This document shows positions 8,282-16,145 of a DNA stretch of 64,000 nt, in pieces. A program made the position numbers and the translations under genes. How positions within the stretch are numbered: position 1 is the stretch's first letter; every line of letters begins with the position of its first letter. The DNA comes from DATFNI01 sp963787205 (GTDB lineage Bacteria; Bacteroidota; Rhodothermia; Balneolales; DATFMH01), in NCBI GenBank assembly GCA_963787205.1, contig CAWBCD010000014.1, forward strand, positions 186,001-250,000. Direction: 5' to 3'. Below the pieces are notes generated by a model. The model made no database searches. It was not told where the DNA came from and saw nothing but the letters and a program-made list of their open reading frames with translations.

Positions 8282-9622
8282 ATGTTCGAAGACCTATCCG
8301 ATAAACTCGGCTCGGCATTTCAGTCGCTGAGTGGGCACGGCAAAATTAGTGATGTGAATATCGCGGAAACAGTCCGTGAAATCCGCCGTGTACTGCTTGA
8401 TGCTGATGTGAATTACGAGGTTGCCCGGTCATTCACCAATAAGGTGAAGGACGAGGCTATGGAATCGGGTGTTCTGCAAGGTGTGTCACCTGGTCAGCAG
8501 TTTACCAAGATCGTCTATGATGAATTGGTCACAATCCTGGGAGAGGAACATGAAGGTGTTCGTTTTGCCAATGTTCCGCCGACTATCATTCTGATTGCAG
8601 GATTGCAGGGTTCTGGTAAAACTACATTCACGGCAAAGCTGGCAAAATATCTCAAAGAGCAAAATCATACTCCGCTGTTGGCTGCAGCAGATGTTTATCG
8701 TCCGGCAGCTATCGATCAGCTTAAGACACTGGCTCAGCAGATTGATGTCCCTGTATACTCTATTGACGAAAAGGATGCTGTTCGGGTTGCCCGGGAAGCC
8801 GTTCAGGAAGCAAAGAAAACTGCCTGTGATGTTGTCATCATTGATACGGCAGGGCGTTTGCATGTCGACGAGACCATGATGAATGAGGTCGCCGAGATCA
8901 AGCAAACGATCAAACCAAACGAAATTTTATTTGTAGTTGATTCGATGACCGGACAAGATGCCGTTAATACGGCCCGGGAATTTAATCAACGTATTGACTT
9001 TGATGGAGTGGTCCTGACCAAACTGGACGGGGACACCCGCGGTGGAGCTGCTCTTTCGATTACTTCTGTTGTTGAGAAACCGATCAAATTTGCGAGCACC
9101 GGTGAAAAACTGGATGCTCTCTCGGAATTCTACCCCGACCGGATGGCACAGCGTATTCTGGGCATGGGTGATGTGGTTTCGCTAGTTGAAAAAGCACAGA
9201 AGCAATACGACGAGAAACAGGCAGCCAAACTTCAAAAGAAAATCAGATCCAACGATTTTAATCTTGAAGATTTCCTGGAGCAGCTGCAACAAATTAAAAA
9301 GATGGGCTCGATCAGCGACCTGGTCGGCATGTTGCCAGGCGTTAATCAGGCACTTAAAGATGTGGAAGTTGATGACGATGCATTCAAGCCGATTGAAGCT
9401 ATCATCAGCTCTATGACAGTTGAAGAACGACAAAACCCGGATGTATTAAACGGGAGCCGTCGTCGTCGTATCGCACAGGGCTCCGGCACCACGGTGCGTG
9501 AAGTTAACGAGCTGCTCAAACAGTTCGAGCAGATGAAGAAAATGATGAAAACAGTGTCAAAAATGGGCCGCATGGGCAGAACTATGCAGGGCCTGAAAAA
9601 TTTGACTTCTTTAGGAAATTAA
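8282..9622 (+). CDS. ffh: Signal recognition particle protein
   Basis: Ffh is the GTPase subunit of the signal recognition particle and targets nascent membrane proteins to the translocon. All domains are visible in 446 residues: the N domain helices (from MFEDLSDKLGSAF), the G domain with P-loop GLQGSGKTT (about residue 107), DTAGRLHVDE and TKLDGDTRGGAAL, and a methionine-rich C-terminal M domain (MKKMMKTVSKMGRMGRTMQG). It heads a compact translation-related cluster with rpsP 35 bases downstream. Confidence 0.97.
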   Translation: MFEDLSDKLGSAFQSLSGHGKISDVNIAETVREIRRVLLDADVNYEVARSFTNKVKDEAMESGVLQGVSPGQQFTKIVYDELVTILGEEHEGVRFANVPPTIILIAGLQGSGKTTFTAKLAKYLKEQNHTPLLAAADVYRPAAIDQLKTLAQQIDVPVYSIDEKDAVRVAREAVQEAKKTACDVVIIDTAGRLHVDETMMNEVAEIKQTIKPNEILFVVDSMTGQDAVNTAREFNQRIDFDGVVLTKLDGDTRGGAALSITSVVEKPIKFASTGEKLDALSEFYPDRMAQRILGMGDVVSLVEKAQKQYDEKQAAKLQKKIRSNDFNLEDFLEQLQQIKKMGSISDLVGMLPGVNQALKDVEVDDDAFKPIEAIISSMTVEERQNPDVLNGSRRRRIAQGSGTTVREVNELLKQFEQMKKMMKTVSKMGRMGRTMQGLKNLTSLGN

Positions 9623-9646
9623 ACTGGTAACAAAACTAAGTATTAC

Positions 9647-9651
9647 AGGAG
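9647..9651 (+). promoter_or_regulatory. Ribosome binding site deciding the rpsP TTG start
   Basis: AGGAG lies six bases before the TTG at 9658. No ATG is available at the right place, and the S16 domain begins immediately (VKLRLQRHG), so this site supports initiation at TTG. Confidence 0.65.
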
Positions 9652-9657
9652 TAAACA

Positions 9658-10437
9658 TTGGTTAAACTTCGATTGCAACGCCACGGACGTAAGAAGAAAC
9701 CGTATTACCATATTGTTGCAGCAGATTCACGGGCACCGCGCGATGGTCGTATAATCGAGGATCTTGGTCGATACAACCCGCTTAAACCAACCGACAGAGT
9801 TGTTCTGAATGAAGAACGCGCTATGTACTGGCTGGGGACAGGCGCCATTCCATCTGATACCGTGCATAACATCTTAAAGAAAGAAGGTGTCCTTTATCGT
9901 ATGCACCTGAAACGCTGGGGTAAGTCGGATGAAGAAATCGAGCAGACGATCAGCGAATGGAAAACCCAGAAAGCAGGCGCAAACGGAGAAGCCAAATCAG
10001 CAGCCGATAAACGCAAGGCAGAGATAGAAGCTGAGGAAGCTCGCGTCCGTAAGGAGGAAGAAGAAAAGGCTAAAGAAGCCGCTGCGAAGGCCAAAGCCGA
10101 AGCTGAAGCCAAAAAGAAAGCAGACGAAGAAGCTGCCGCCGCTGAACAGGCCGCTGCAGAGAAGAAAAAAGAAGAGGCTAAGGCGGAAAAAGAATCAGCA
10201 GAGAAGGCAGCTGAAACTGAATCCAGGGAAGAGGTAGCGGAAGAAGCAGCCGAGGCAAAAGCTGAACCGGAAGCAGAAGAAAAAGAAGAAGCTGTTGCTG
10301 AAGGTAAAGCCGAAGAAGAAAAGGCCGCAGAACCCGAAGCTGAACAGAAAGAAGAAAAAACAGCTGAGGCGACTGCTGAAGAAGAAACAAAATCTGACGC
10401 TTCGGAATCAAAAGAAGCTGAAGAAAAGGAAAAGTAA
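9658..10437 (+). CDS. rpsP: Ribosomal protein S16 with a long K/E/A-rich extension
   Basis: The first 80 or so residues are a normal S16 (VKLRLQRHGRKKKPYYHIV, SRAPRDGRIIEDLGRYNP), a 30S assembly protein. The following roughly 170 residues are almost wholly lysine, glutamate and alanine, with runs such as KEEEEKAKEAAAKAKAEAEA. This gives 259 residues against 80-90 in most bacteria. The tail has the charge pattern of a long single alpha helix and no hydrophobic core. The start is TTG at 9658, backed by an AGGAG. The gene lies between ffh and rimM, the usual place. Extended S16 proteins occur in Bacteroidota relatives, but the role of the tail is unknown to me. Confidence 0.95.
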   Translation: MVKLRLQRHGRKKKPYYHIVAADSRAPRDGRIIEDLGRYNPLKPTDRVVLNEERAMYWLGTGAIPSDTVHNILKKEGVLYRMHLKRWGKSDEEIEQTISEWKTQKAGANGEAKSAADKRKAEIEAEEARVRKEEEEKAKEAAAKAKAEAEAKKKADEEAAAAEQAAAEKKKEEAKAEKESAEKAAETESREEVAEEAAEAKAEPEAEEKEEAVAEGKAEEEKAAEPEAEQKEEKTAEATAEEETKSDASESKEAEEKEK

Positions 10438-10504
10438 TTTGTTCCGCTAGTGCGATAAATTGCAGCAGAGCGATCTGAGCAATTTTTATAAATTAGAATT
10501 GATC

Positions 10505-11053
10505 ATGGATCGTGACTTCGCATCGACATTTCAAAAAGTCGGTATCATTGTTAAGGCACATGGATTGAAAGGAGAAGTGCTCATCAATGTGGAAGTGGAT
10601 CTGCCGGAGTTGCTCGAAAAGCAAGGTCTTTTTTATATAAATAACCTACGGGGCGATTTAGAGCCGAGAAGGGTTGAAAGATCCTACCTCGCGAATAAGA
10701 AAGGTCGACCTTCGTTCTTTGTAAAGTTTGAATCGGTGGATGATCGTGCGCAGGCTGAACGTCTGGTCCGGCGAGGTATTCATGTGGCGGACAATCTGTA
10801 CGATCAGATGATGTTTCCAGATAATGATACGACGACGGGCGATGAACTCATCGGGTATGTGATTCTCGATGAAAATGATCGCAATTGCGGCGAAGTTGTA
10901 GATATGTTGGAAAGCCCGGCGCATCCAATTCTGCATGTTGCGTCGGATAGCGGACCGTACATGATTCCCTATGTTGATGAATATATCGTATCGGTTGATG
11001 ACGTTCGGGTCGTGATACACTGCCGTAATCTGCAACCTCTAATGGAAGTCTAG
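10505..11053 (+). CDS. rimM: Ribosome maturation factor RimM
   Basis: RimM assists 30S maturation, binding near S19. The N-terminal domain starts with FQKVGIIVKAHGLKGEVLI, the standard RimM opening, and the C-terminal PRC-barrel part has DELIGYVILDE and MIPYVDEYIVSVD. The frame extends upstream to an ATG at 10460, but those 15 residues are not conserved in kind. I take the ATG at 10505 (182 residues). The gene ends 3 bases before trmD, as in many bacteria. Confidence 0.93.
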   Translation: MDRDFASTFQKVGIIVKAHGLKGEVLINVEVDLPELLEKQGLFYINNLRGDLEPRRVERSYLANKKGRPSFFVKFESVDDRAQAERLVRRGIHVADNLYDQMMFPDNDTTTGDELIGYVILDENDRNCGEVVDMLESPAHPILHVASDSGPYMIPYVDEYIVSVDDVRVVIHCRNLQPLMEV

Positions 11054-11056
11054 CTT

Positions 11057-11743
11057 ATGAGAATTGATCTCATATCGGCGGTTCCCGATCTGATGAGAAG
11101 TCCAATCGAGAACAGCATTATTAAGCGTGCACGTGAATCGGGTTACGTTGAGATAGTGCTTCATGATTTGCATGATTACACAACCGATAAGCATGGCCGG
11201 ATCGACGATTATGCCTATGGCGGAGGCGCCGGCATGGTTATGACACCTCAACCGATATTCGATTGTGTGGAATCTCTTAAAACGGAGCGGGATTACGGTG
11301 AAATTATTTTCACAGCTCCTGACGGGGATGCCTTCACACAGAAAGAAGCCAACAGGCTTTCATTGGTTGAGAACATAATCATCTTGTGTGGGCATTATAA
11401 AGGAGTGGATCAACGAGTCCGGGACACATTAATCACCAGGGAATATCGTATCGGTGATGTGGTATTATCCGGTGGTGAACTGCCTGCACTGATGATGGTT
11501 GATGCCGTTGTCCGGTTGATACCTGGAGCTCTCGGTGATTCGGAAAGTGCTCTGGATGATGCATTTATGGACGGACTGCTGGCAGCACCCGAATATACGC
11601 GACCGGCAGTATACCGTGAGATGAAGGTTCCCGAAGTATTGCAGTCGGGGGATCACAGTAAAATAACAAGATGGAAAGAAGAGCAGGCGATAGAAAAAAC
11701 CCGCCGGTTGCGACCCGATTTAATGGAAAAATTTGAAAATTAA
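11057..11743 (+). CDS. trmD: tRNA (guanine37-N1)-methyltransferase
   Basis: TrmD methylates G37 next to the anticodon and prevents frameshifting. The protein has the SPOUT deep-knot SAM site LCGHYKGVDQRV followed by IGDVVLSGGELPAL (about residues 112-145), and the N-terminal DLHDYTTDKHGRIDDYAYGGGAGMVM signature in two consecutive pieces. The length of 228 is typical. It lies between rimM and rplS in the conserved ribosomal cluster. Confidence 0.97.
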   Translation: MRIDLISAVPDLMRSPIENSIIKRARESGYVEIVLHDLHDYTTDKHGRIDDYAYGGGAGMVMTPQPIFDCVESLKTERDYGEIIFTAPDGDAFTQKEANRLSLVENIIILCGHYKGVDQRVRDTLITREYRIGDVVLSGGELPALMMVDAVVRLIPGALGDSESALDDAFMDGLLAAPEYTRPAVYREMKVPEVLQSGDHSKITRWKEEQAIEKTRRLRPDLMEKFEN

Positions 11744-11785
11744 CAGTTAATGGCCCCGATTAACCGGGGAAAACAGGTTAGAACA

Positions 11786-12136
11786 ATGGACAAGCTAAAA
11801 TTAGTAGAACAAACTCAGGTACGCGATGACATTCCTTCGTTTGTATCCGGAGATACGGTAAATGTGCACTACCGGGTTAAAGAGGGTGATAAGGAACGTA
11901 TCCAGCAGTTCGAGGGAGTGGTTATTTCCATTCGTGGACGTGGTGCCAATCGCTCTTTTGTCGTTCGAAAAATTTCAAACTCAGTCGGTGTGGAACGTAT
12001 TTTCCCGTTTACCTCTCCCTATATCGCTTCAATCGATGTTAAGAAAAGGGGGAATGTTCGCCGCGCCAAACTGTACTATCTGCGTGGATTGCGCGGTAAA
12101 GCTGCCCGTATCAAAGAGAAGAATCGGTTTTTATAA
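11786..12136 (+). CDS. rplS: Ribosomal protein L19
   Basis: L19 sits at the 30S-50S interface. The 116-residue protein from the ATG at 11786 contains FVSGDTVNVHYRVKEGDKER, FEGVVISIRGRG and SIDVKKRGNVRRAKLYYL in the expected order. An in-frame ATG at 11750 would add 12 residues (MAPINRGKQVRT) and cannot be ruled out, but L19 proteins normally begin at about this MDKLKLVEQ segment. It is the last gene of the ffh-rpsP-rimM-trmD-rplS cluster and is followed by an intrinsic terminator. Confidence 0.96.
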   Translation: MDKLKLVEQTQVRDDIPSFVSGDTVNVHYRVKEGDKERIQQFEGVVISIRGRGANRSFVVRKISNSVGVERIFPFTSPYIASIDVKKRGNVRRAKLYYLRGLRGKAARIKEKNRFL

Positions 12137-12166
12137 TCGACACAGCTCGATTGAAAGGATAATGTA

Positions 12167-12196
12167 AGCGGGGTCTTGAAAAAGGCTCCGCTTTTT
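12167..12196 (+). terminator. Rho-independent terminator after rplS
   Basis: The arms AGCGGGG (12167-12173) and CTCCGCT (12186-12192) pair over seven bases with one G-T pair and are followed by a run of T (12192-12196). It lies 30 bases after the rplS stop and closes the ribosomal cluster. Confidence 0.8.
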
Positions 12197-12409
12197 GTGT
12201 TTATATCCCGGTGCAGAACCCTCGCACCTCACGGAGATTCCCGATCAGGCTCGGAAATGACGGGTAAGAGGAGGGAGTGTGGCACTGATTGAACCGTTTT
12301 GTCATTGTTTCAATCCCTATTCCTCATCTTCTTATCCCGAACTCGCGCTAATATTAGTGAGATTACTCACTCTGCCGCAGTCATCCCCACAGGAAAGTGA
12401 GGAGACCGC

Positions 12410-13537
12410 TCACGGTTTCATCGTGATTTCAATCTTGGATGTCGGCGGCAATTGCGCGTTTCTGATAGATATCTGCTGTGCTGTGCTGTTTGCAATCTGA
12501 CTGAAAGCAATGGAGCTTGGGGCATTTTCATCTTTAATGACAATCGGTTGCCCATTATCGGAACCTTCCCTCACATTCTGTTCCAGAGGTATCTCGCCTA
12601 GAAATGGGACTTCAAGCCTTTCTGCAAGCCTTCTGGCCCCACCTTCACCAAAGATATGGTATTTCTTATCAGGCATGTCCGGCGGCACGAAATAGGCCAT
12701 ATTCTCTACAATACCCAGAACAGGTACTTTCACTTTACGGAACATGGCAACAGCTTTCCGTGCATCATCCAAAGCAACATCCTGCGGCGTGGAAACGACG
12801 ATGGCACCAGTAAGTGGTACGGTCTGAACGATGGTTAGCTGGATATCGCCGGTACCAGGAGGCATATCAAGCACCATGTAATCGAGTTCACCCCATTCGG
12901 CCTCGCTCAAAAACTGTTTGACAGCACTGGATACCATGGGTCCCCTCCAGACGACAGCTTCGTCGGTATCAACAAGGAAACCCATAGAAAGAAGCTGAAC
13001 ACCATATTTTACAAGTGGTATGATCTTGCGCTGTGTTGTAATACTGGGTTTTTCATGCAAGTTGAACATCGTTGGGATACTGGGGCCATAAATGTCAGTA
13101 TCAACCAGGCCCACAGATGCTCCGGTCTTTGCAAGCGCTACTGCAAGGTTAACGGCAACCGTTGACTTGCCAACACCACCTTTACCTGAGGCAACAGCGA
13201 TGATATTTTTAACACCTTTGAGAATCTCCTGGTCACCCTGATCCTGGACGCGATTTTTACTGACGTTAGAACCCATTGTGACCATCACGTTGGCCTCCTT
13301 GTCAACCAGATGTTTTACAGCGTTGATGCATGCACGTTCAATCTCAGCTTTCAAAGGACAGGCCGGTGTGGTCAGATTTACAGTAAAACTAACATCTTTC
13401 CCATCAATAAAAAGTTCTTCGACCATTCCGAGCGTAACAATGTCCTTTCCCAGATCGGGATCAATCACATTCGAGAGCGCATCTAATATCTGTTTATTTG
13501 TAATAGCCATAGAAAAATCAGTTTTAGCATTCGCCAT
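12410..13537 (-). CDS. Mrp/ApbC-family Fe-S cluster carrier ATPase
   Basis: This 375-residue ParA/MinD-type ATPase belongs to the Mrp/NBP35 group that transfers Fe-S clusters. An N-terminal MIP18 (DUF59) domain covers about residues 10-85 (ALSNVIDPDLGKDIVTLGM). The deviant Walker A GKGGVGKSTVAVNLA follows (about residue 118), then DTDIYGPSIPTMF and LDMPPGTGDIQLT. The CxxC pair that normally follows ENMxYF is absent: the sequence reads VENMAYFVPPDMPDKKYHIF. I recall the same variant in Bacteroidota homologues. An in-frame ATG at 13510 (MAITNKQILDAL) is an equally good start. It is monocistronic and convergent with the rplS unit. Confidence 0.9.
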   Translation of the reverse strand: MANAKTDFSMAITNKQILDALSNVIDPDLGKDIVTLGMVEELFIDGKDVSFTVNLTTPACPLKAEIERACINAVKHLVDKEANVMVTMGSNVSKNRVQDQGDQEILKGVKNIIAVASGKGGVGKSTVAVNLAVALAKTGASVGLVDTDIYGPSIPTMFNLHEKPSITTQRKIIPLVKYGVQLLSMGFLVDTDEAVVWRGPMVSSAVKQFLSEAEWGELDYMVLDMPPGTGDIQLTIVQTVPLTGAIVVSTPQDVALDDARKAVAMFRKVKVPVLGIVENMAYFVPPDMPDKKYHIFGEGGARRLAERLEVPFLGEIPLEQNVREGSDNGQPIVIKDENAPSSIAFSQIANSTAQQISIRNAQLPPTSKIEITMKP

Positions 13538-13769
13538 TTAACAAGTAAATATAAGAATGCTGTGTAAAAAGTTTATGAAGGATTTTTTTGTTCCTTCAGG
13601 TATAACGAAGGGGGTTTCCTCCTGTTGCAGTTGCGCAGAACTGTTCTGCATGATGATCAAGAAATTGTATATTTGATCTCCTCCAGACCCGAAGATTGCT
13701 GTTTTTGGGGAAGAGGAAATTATATTTCAATACAGAATATGCAGAGGTGGCACTTCTAAATAATGAAGC

Positions 13770-14138
13770 ATGGAAAGGTATCGAAAACAATCAAACCCGG
13801 TTCGAATTCCCGTTCCGGGAAATAAACTAATTGAAGAACATTTCGGGAAAGTATCGACAATGACGGATGATTTTTCCCTGGCACATATGAAAGCCCCTTC
13901 GGGTTGGGGGGAGCCTGCACAGATTCCCGATTTCGATGAAATAACATTGATGATCAGAGGGCGCATGCGTATCATTGTAGATCAGAATAATATCATAGAA
14001 TTGAAGACAGGAGAGAGCTTTGTGAGTAATCGTGGTACCCGAATTCAGTACTCCAATCCGTATCCGGAAGATAATGAGTACTGGTCGGTCTGTATTCCCG
14101 CATTTACTCCCGAAAAAGCCCACCGTGAAGATGAGTAA
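13770..14138 (+). CDS. Cupin-domain protein, unknown substrate
   Basis: This 122-residue single-domain protein has the cupin pattern: a first motif region around DFDEITLMIRGRMRIIVDQ and a second with LKTGESFVSNRGTRIQYSNP. The usual metal-binding histidines of the first motif are not evident, so it may be a non-metal cupin. It resembles the ethanolamine-utilisation/EutQ-like cupins, but no eut genes are nearby. It stands 36 bases before gcvT and may be co-transcribed with it. No signal peptide. Confidence 0.75.
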   Translation: MERYRKQSNPVRIPVPGNKLIEEHFGKVSTMTDDFSLAHMKAPSGWGEPAQIPDFDEITLMIRGRMRIIVDQNNIIELKTGESFVSNRGTRIQYSNPYPEDNEYWSVCIPAFTPEKAHREDE

Positions 14139-14174
14139 TGAGACAATATATCTGAAAAATATTGGGGCATAGTT

Positions 14175-15275
14175 ATGGCTGAGAAAACACCTTTTTATAA
14201 TATCCACAAGAACTTAAATGCCAAAATTATTGATTTTGGCGGATTCGAGATGCCGGTACAATACTCGGGCATCCGCGATGAGCACAACGCGGTACGTGAG
14301 CATGCCGGTATATTTGATGTCTCACACATGGGCGAGTTTATTGTAGATGGAGAAGGAGCAGAAGCTTTTCTGCAAAAAATGACAGTCAATGATGTATCGA
14401 AACTTGTGCCGGGAAGAGCACAATATACCGTGATGTGCTACGACAACGGCGGAATCGTGGATGATTTGATTATCTACATGATCCATGAACATCGTTATAT
14501 GCTGGTTGTCAATGCATCCAATCGACAGAAAGATTATGACTGGCTGCAATCGCATTGCCCCACGGGTGTGATTCTCACAAATAAATCGGATGATTACTGT
14601 CTCCTGGCCGTGCAGGGTCCCCAATCAGTAGAACTGTTACAGACATTGACGCCGGTCAATCTGTCCGAAATAAAATTTTATCACTTTGCCATCAGTGAAT
14701 TTGCCGGTTATCACGATATCATCCTTTCCGCCACTGGTTATACCGGAGAAAAAGGGTTTGAAATTTATTTTGACAAAAATAAAGTGGATCCCACGACTGT
14801 TTGGAAGAGGATAACGGATGCCGGTCAGGCTTATAACTTAAAGCCGGCGGGACTCGGAGCCCGGGATACCTTGCGGTTGGAAATGGGATACGCTTTGTAT
14901 GGTAATGATATAAGCAAAGATACGAATCCCCTGGAAGCGGGTTTAGGCTGGATCACAAAGTTGGATAAAGATGATTTTATAGGAAAAGATCGGTTGCTGA
15001 AGGTTAAAGAAAACGGTCCGGACAGAAAACTGGTTGGTTTGATAACAGATGACGAGCGGGCTATTCCGCGCAGTCACTATGACATTACTGATGAAGGCGG
15101 TGCTACGATAGGGGAAGTGACAAGCGGCGGACTATCTATCACAACCGGAAAAGGTATTGCCATGGGCTATGTAGTGATTGATTTCAGTAAACCAGACTCA
15201 CAAGTGTTTATCACAATTCGCGGGAAATCGCATTCCACAACTGTTGTGAAACCACCATTTATCCATAAAAAATAA
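14175..15275 (+). CDS. gcvT: Glycine cleavage system T protein (aminomethyltransferase)
   Basis: GcvT moves the methylene carbon from aminomethyl-lipoyl GcvH to tetrahydrofolate and releases ammonia. The 366-residue protein has the N-terminal FGGFEMPVQYSGIRDEH and FDVSHMGEF signatures, the folate-domain glutamate segment TGYTGEKGFEIYF, and the central AGLGARDTLRLEMGYALYG with TNPLEAGLGW. The C-terminal barrel domain ends with AMGYV and KPPFIHKK. No gcvH or gcvP lies in the window. comB follows after 14 bases. Confidence 0.96.
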   Translation: MAEKTPFYNIHKNLNAKIIDFGGFEMPVQYSGIRDEHNAVREHAGIFDVSHMGEFIVDGEGAEAFLQKMTVNDVSKLVPGRAQYTVMCYDNGGIVDDLIIYMIHEHRYMLVVNASNRQKDYDWLQSHCPTGVILTNKSDDYCLLAVQGPQSVELLQTLTPVNLSEIKFYHFAISEFAGYHDIILSATGYTGEKGFEIYFDKNKVDPTTVWKRITDAGQAYNLKPAGLGARDTLRLEMGYALYGNDISKDTNPLEAGLGWITKLDKDDFIGKDRLLKVKENGPDRKLVGLITDDERAIPRSHYDITDEGGATIGEVTSGGLSITTGKGIAMGYVVIDFSKPDSQVFITIRGKSHSTTVVKPPFIHKK

Positions 15276-15289
15276 CGGATTCTGTTACT

Positions 15290-16018
15290 ATGTTTCCATC
15301 AGTTGACGTTTTTGCCACTTCACTGGGACTGCAGGAAGAAGACGTTCGTAAAAAGACAGTTGTAGTGATCGATGTGCTGCGTGCCAGTTCCACGATAGTT
15401 ACGGCACTGCACAACGGAGTAAAAGCCGTCATCCCGGTGGAAGATATGGAAGCGGCCAGCAAGATAGCCCAGAATCTGGATTCAACGCGATACCTGCTAT
15501 GCGGAGAAAAGGATGGGGTTAAGATTCAGGGTTATCAACTGGGTAATTCCCCGTTTGAGTATGATGAAAAGAAAGTTAAAGGAAAAATTATCATCTTTAA
15601 TACAACGAATGGAACCAAAGCCATTACCCGGTCATCCGGCGCAGATCGGTTACTCATTGGTTCATTTCTGAATCTGGGAACAGTTGTAGAATCGCTAAAA
15701 ACCGATCCCAATGAGATTCTCCTCGTGTGTGCAGGATGGAAGAACCGGTTTTCATTGGAAGACACGTTATGTGCCGGTAATATTATCTTCGAATTAACAG
15801 ATGGAAAGCTGCCGGAAGGTGCCTCTGACGGATCGCTTGCCGCATTTTCATTGTATGCAAGCTATCGGAATCGACTGGAGGAAATGATTCAATCGTCGAA
15901 TCACGCCACGCGGCTGCGAAACTTAAATGGAGATGAAGATCTGGCTTATTGCAGCCAGGTAAGTATTCTTGATGTGTTGCCTGTCTATTCACAAGGCATG
16001 ATCACAAATTCAAAATAA
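15290..16018 (+). CDS. comB: 2-phosphosulfolactate phosphatase (ComB)
   Basis: ComB is an Mg-dependent phosphatase that converts 2-phospho-3-sulfolactate to sulfolactate, the second step of the PEP route to coenzyme M and related sulfonates. The 242-residue protein has family hallmarks: VVVIDVLRASSTIVTALHNG (about residues 24-43), LLCGEKDGVKIQGYQLGNSP, IIFNTTNGTKAI and a C-terminal DLAYCSQ. It follows gcvT by 14 bases. The enzyme before it in the pathway, ComA, is encoded in the same window at 48239-49060, which supports a functional sulfolactate branch. Confidence 0.88.
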   Translation: MFPSVDVFATSLGLQEEDVRKKTVVVIDVLRASSTIVTALHNGVKAVIPVEDMEAASKIAQNLDSTRYLLCGEKDGVKIQGYQLGNSPFEYDEKKVKGKIIIFNTTNGTKAITRSSGADRLLIGSFLNLGTVVESLKTDPNEILLVCAGWKNRFSLEDTLCAGNIIFELTDGKLPEGASDGSLAAFSLYASYRNRLEEMIQSSNHATRLRNLNGDEDLAYCSQVSILDVLPVYSQGMITNSK

Positions 16019-16145
16019 ATAATCACGATTATAGGTTGTGTAACCACTCTGTCAGGTTTTTTGTATCATACCTACTTGATTAAAGCTTGCAAAAGTGTAG
16101 TATATTACCCTGTAATTATAATGGAGACGATCATACCCGGCGTCC

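Noticed and set aside
10178..10411. A leucine-rich minus-strand frame inside rpsP
   Set aside because: It is the mirror of the K/E/A-rich S16 tail. Low complexity on one strand makes an artificial frame on the other.
12279..12500. A 73-codon plus-strand frame after rplS
   Set aside because: It overlaps mrp in antisense, has unusual composition and no motif.
16076..16122. A sigma-70-type promoter in front of ftsK
   Set aside because: TTGATT and TATATT are 19 bases apart and the downstream TATAAT has no -35 partner, so I could not choose one.
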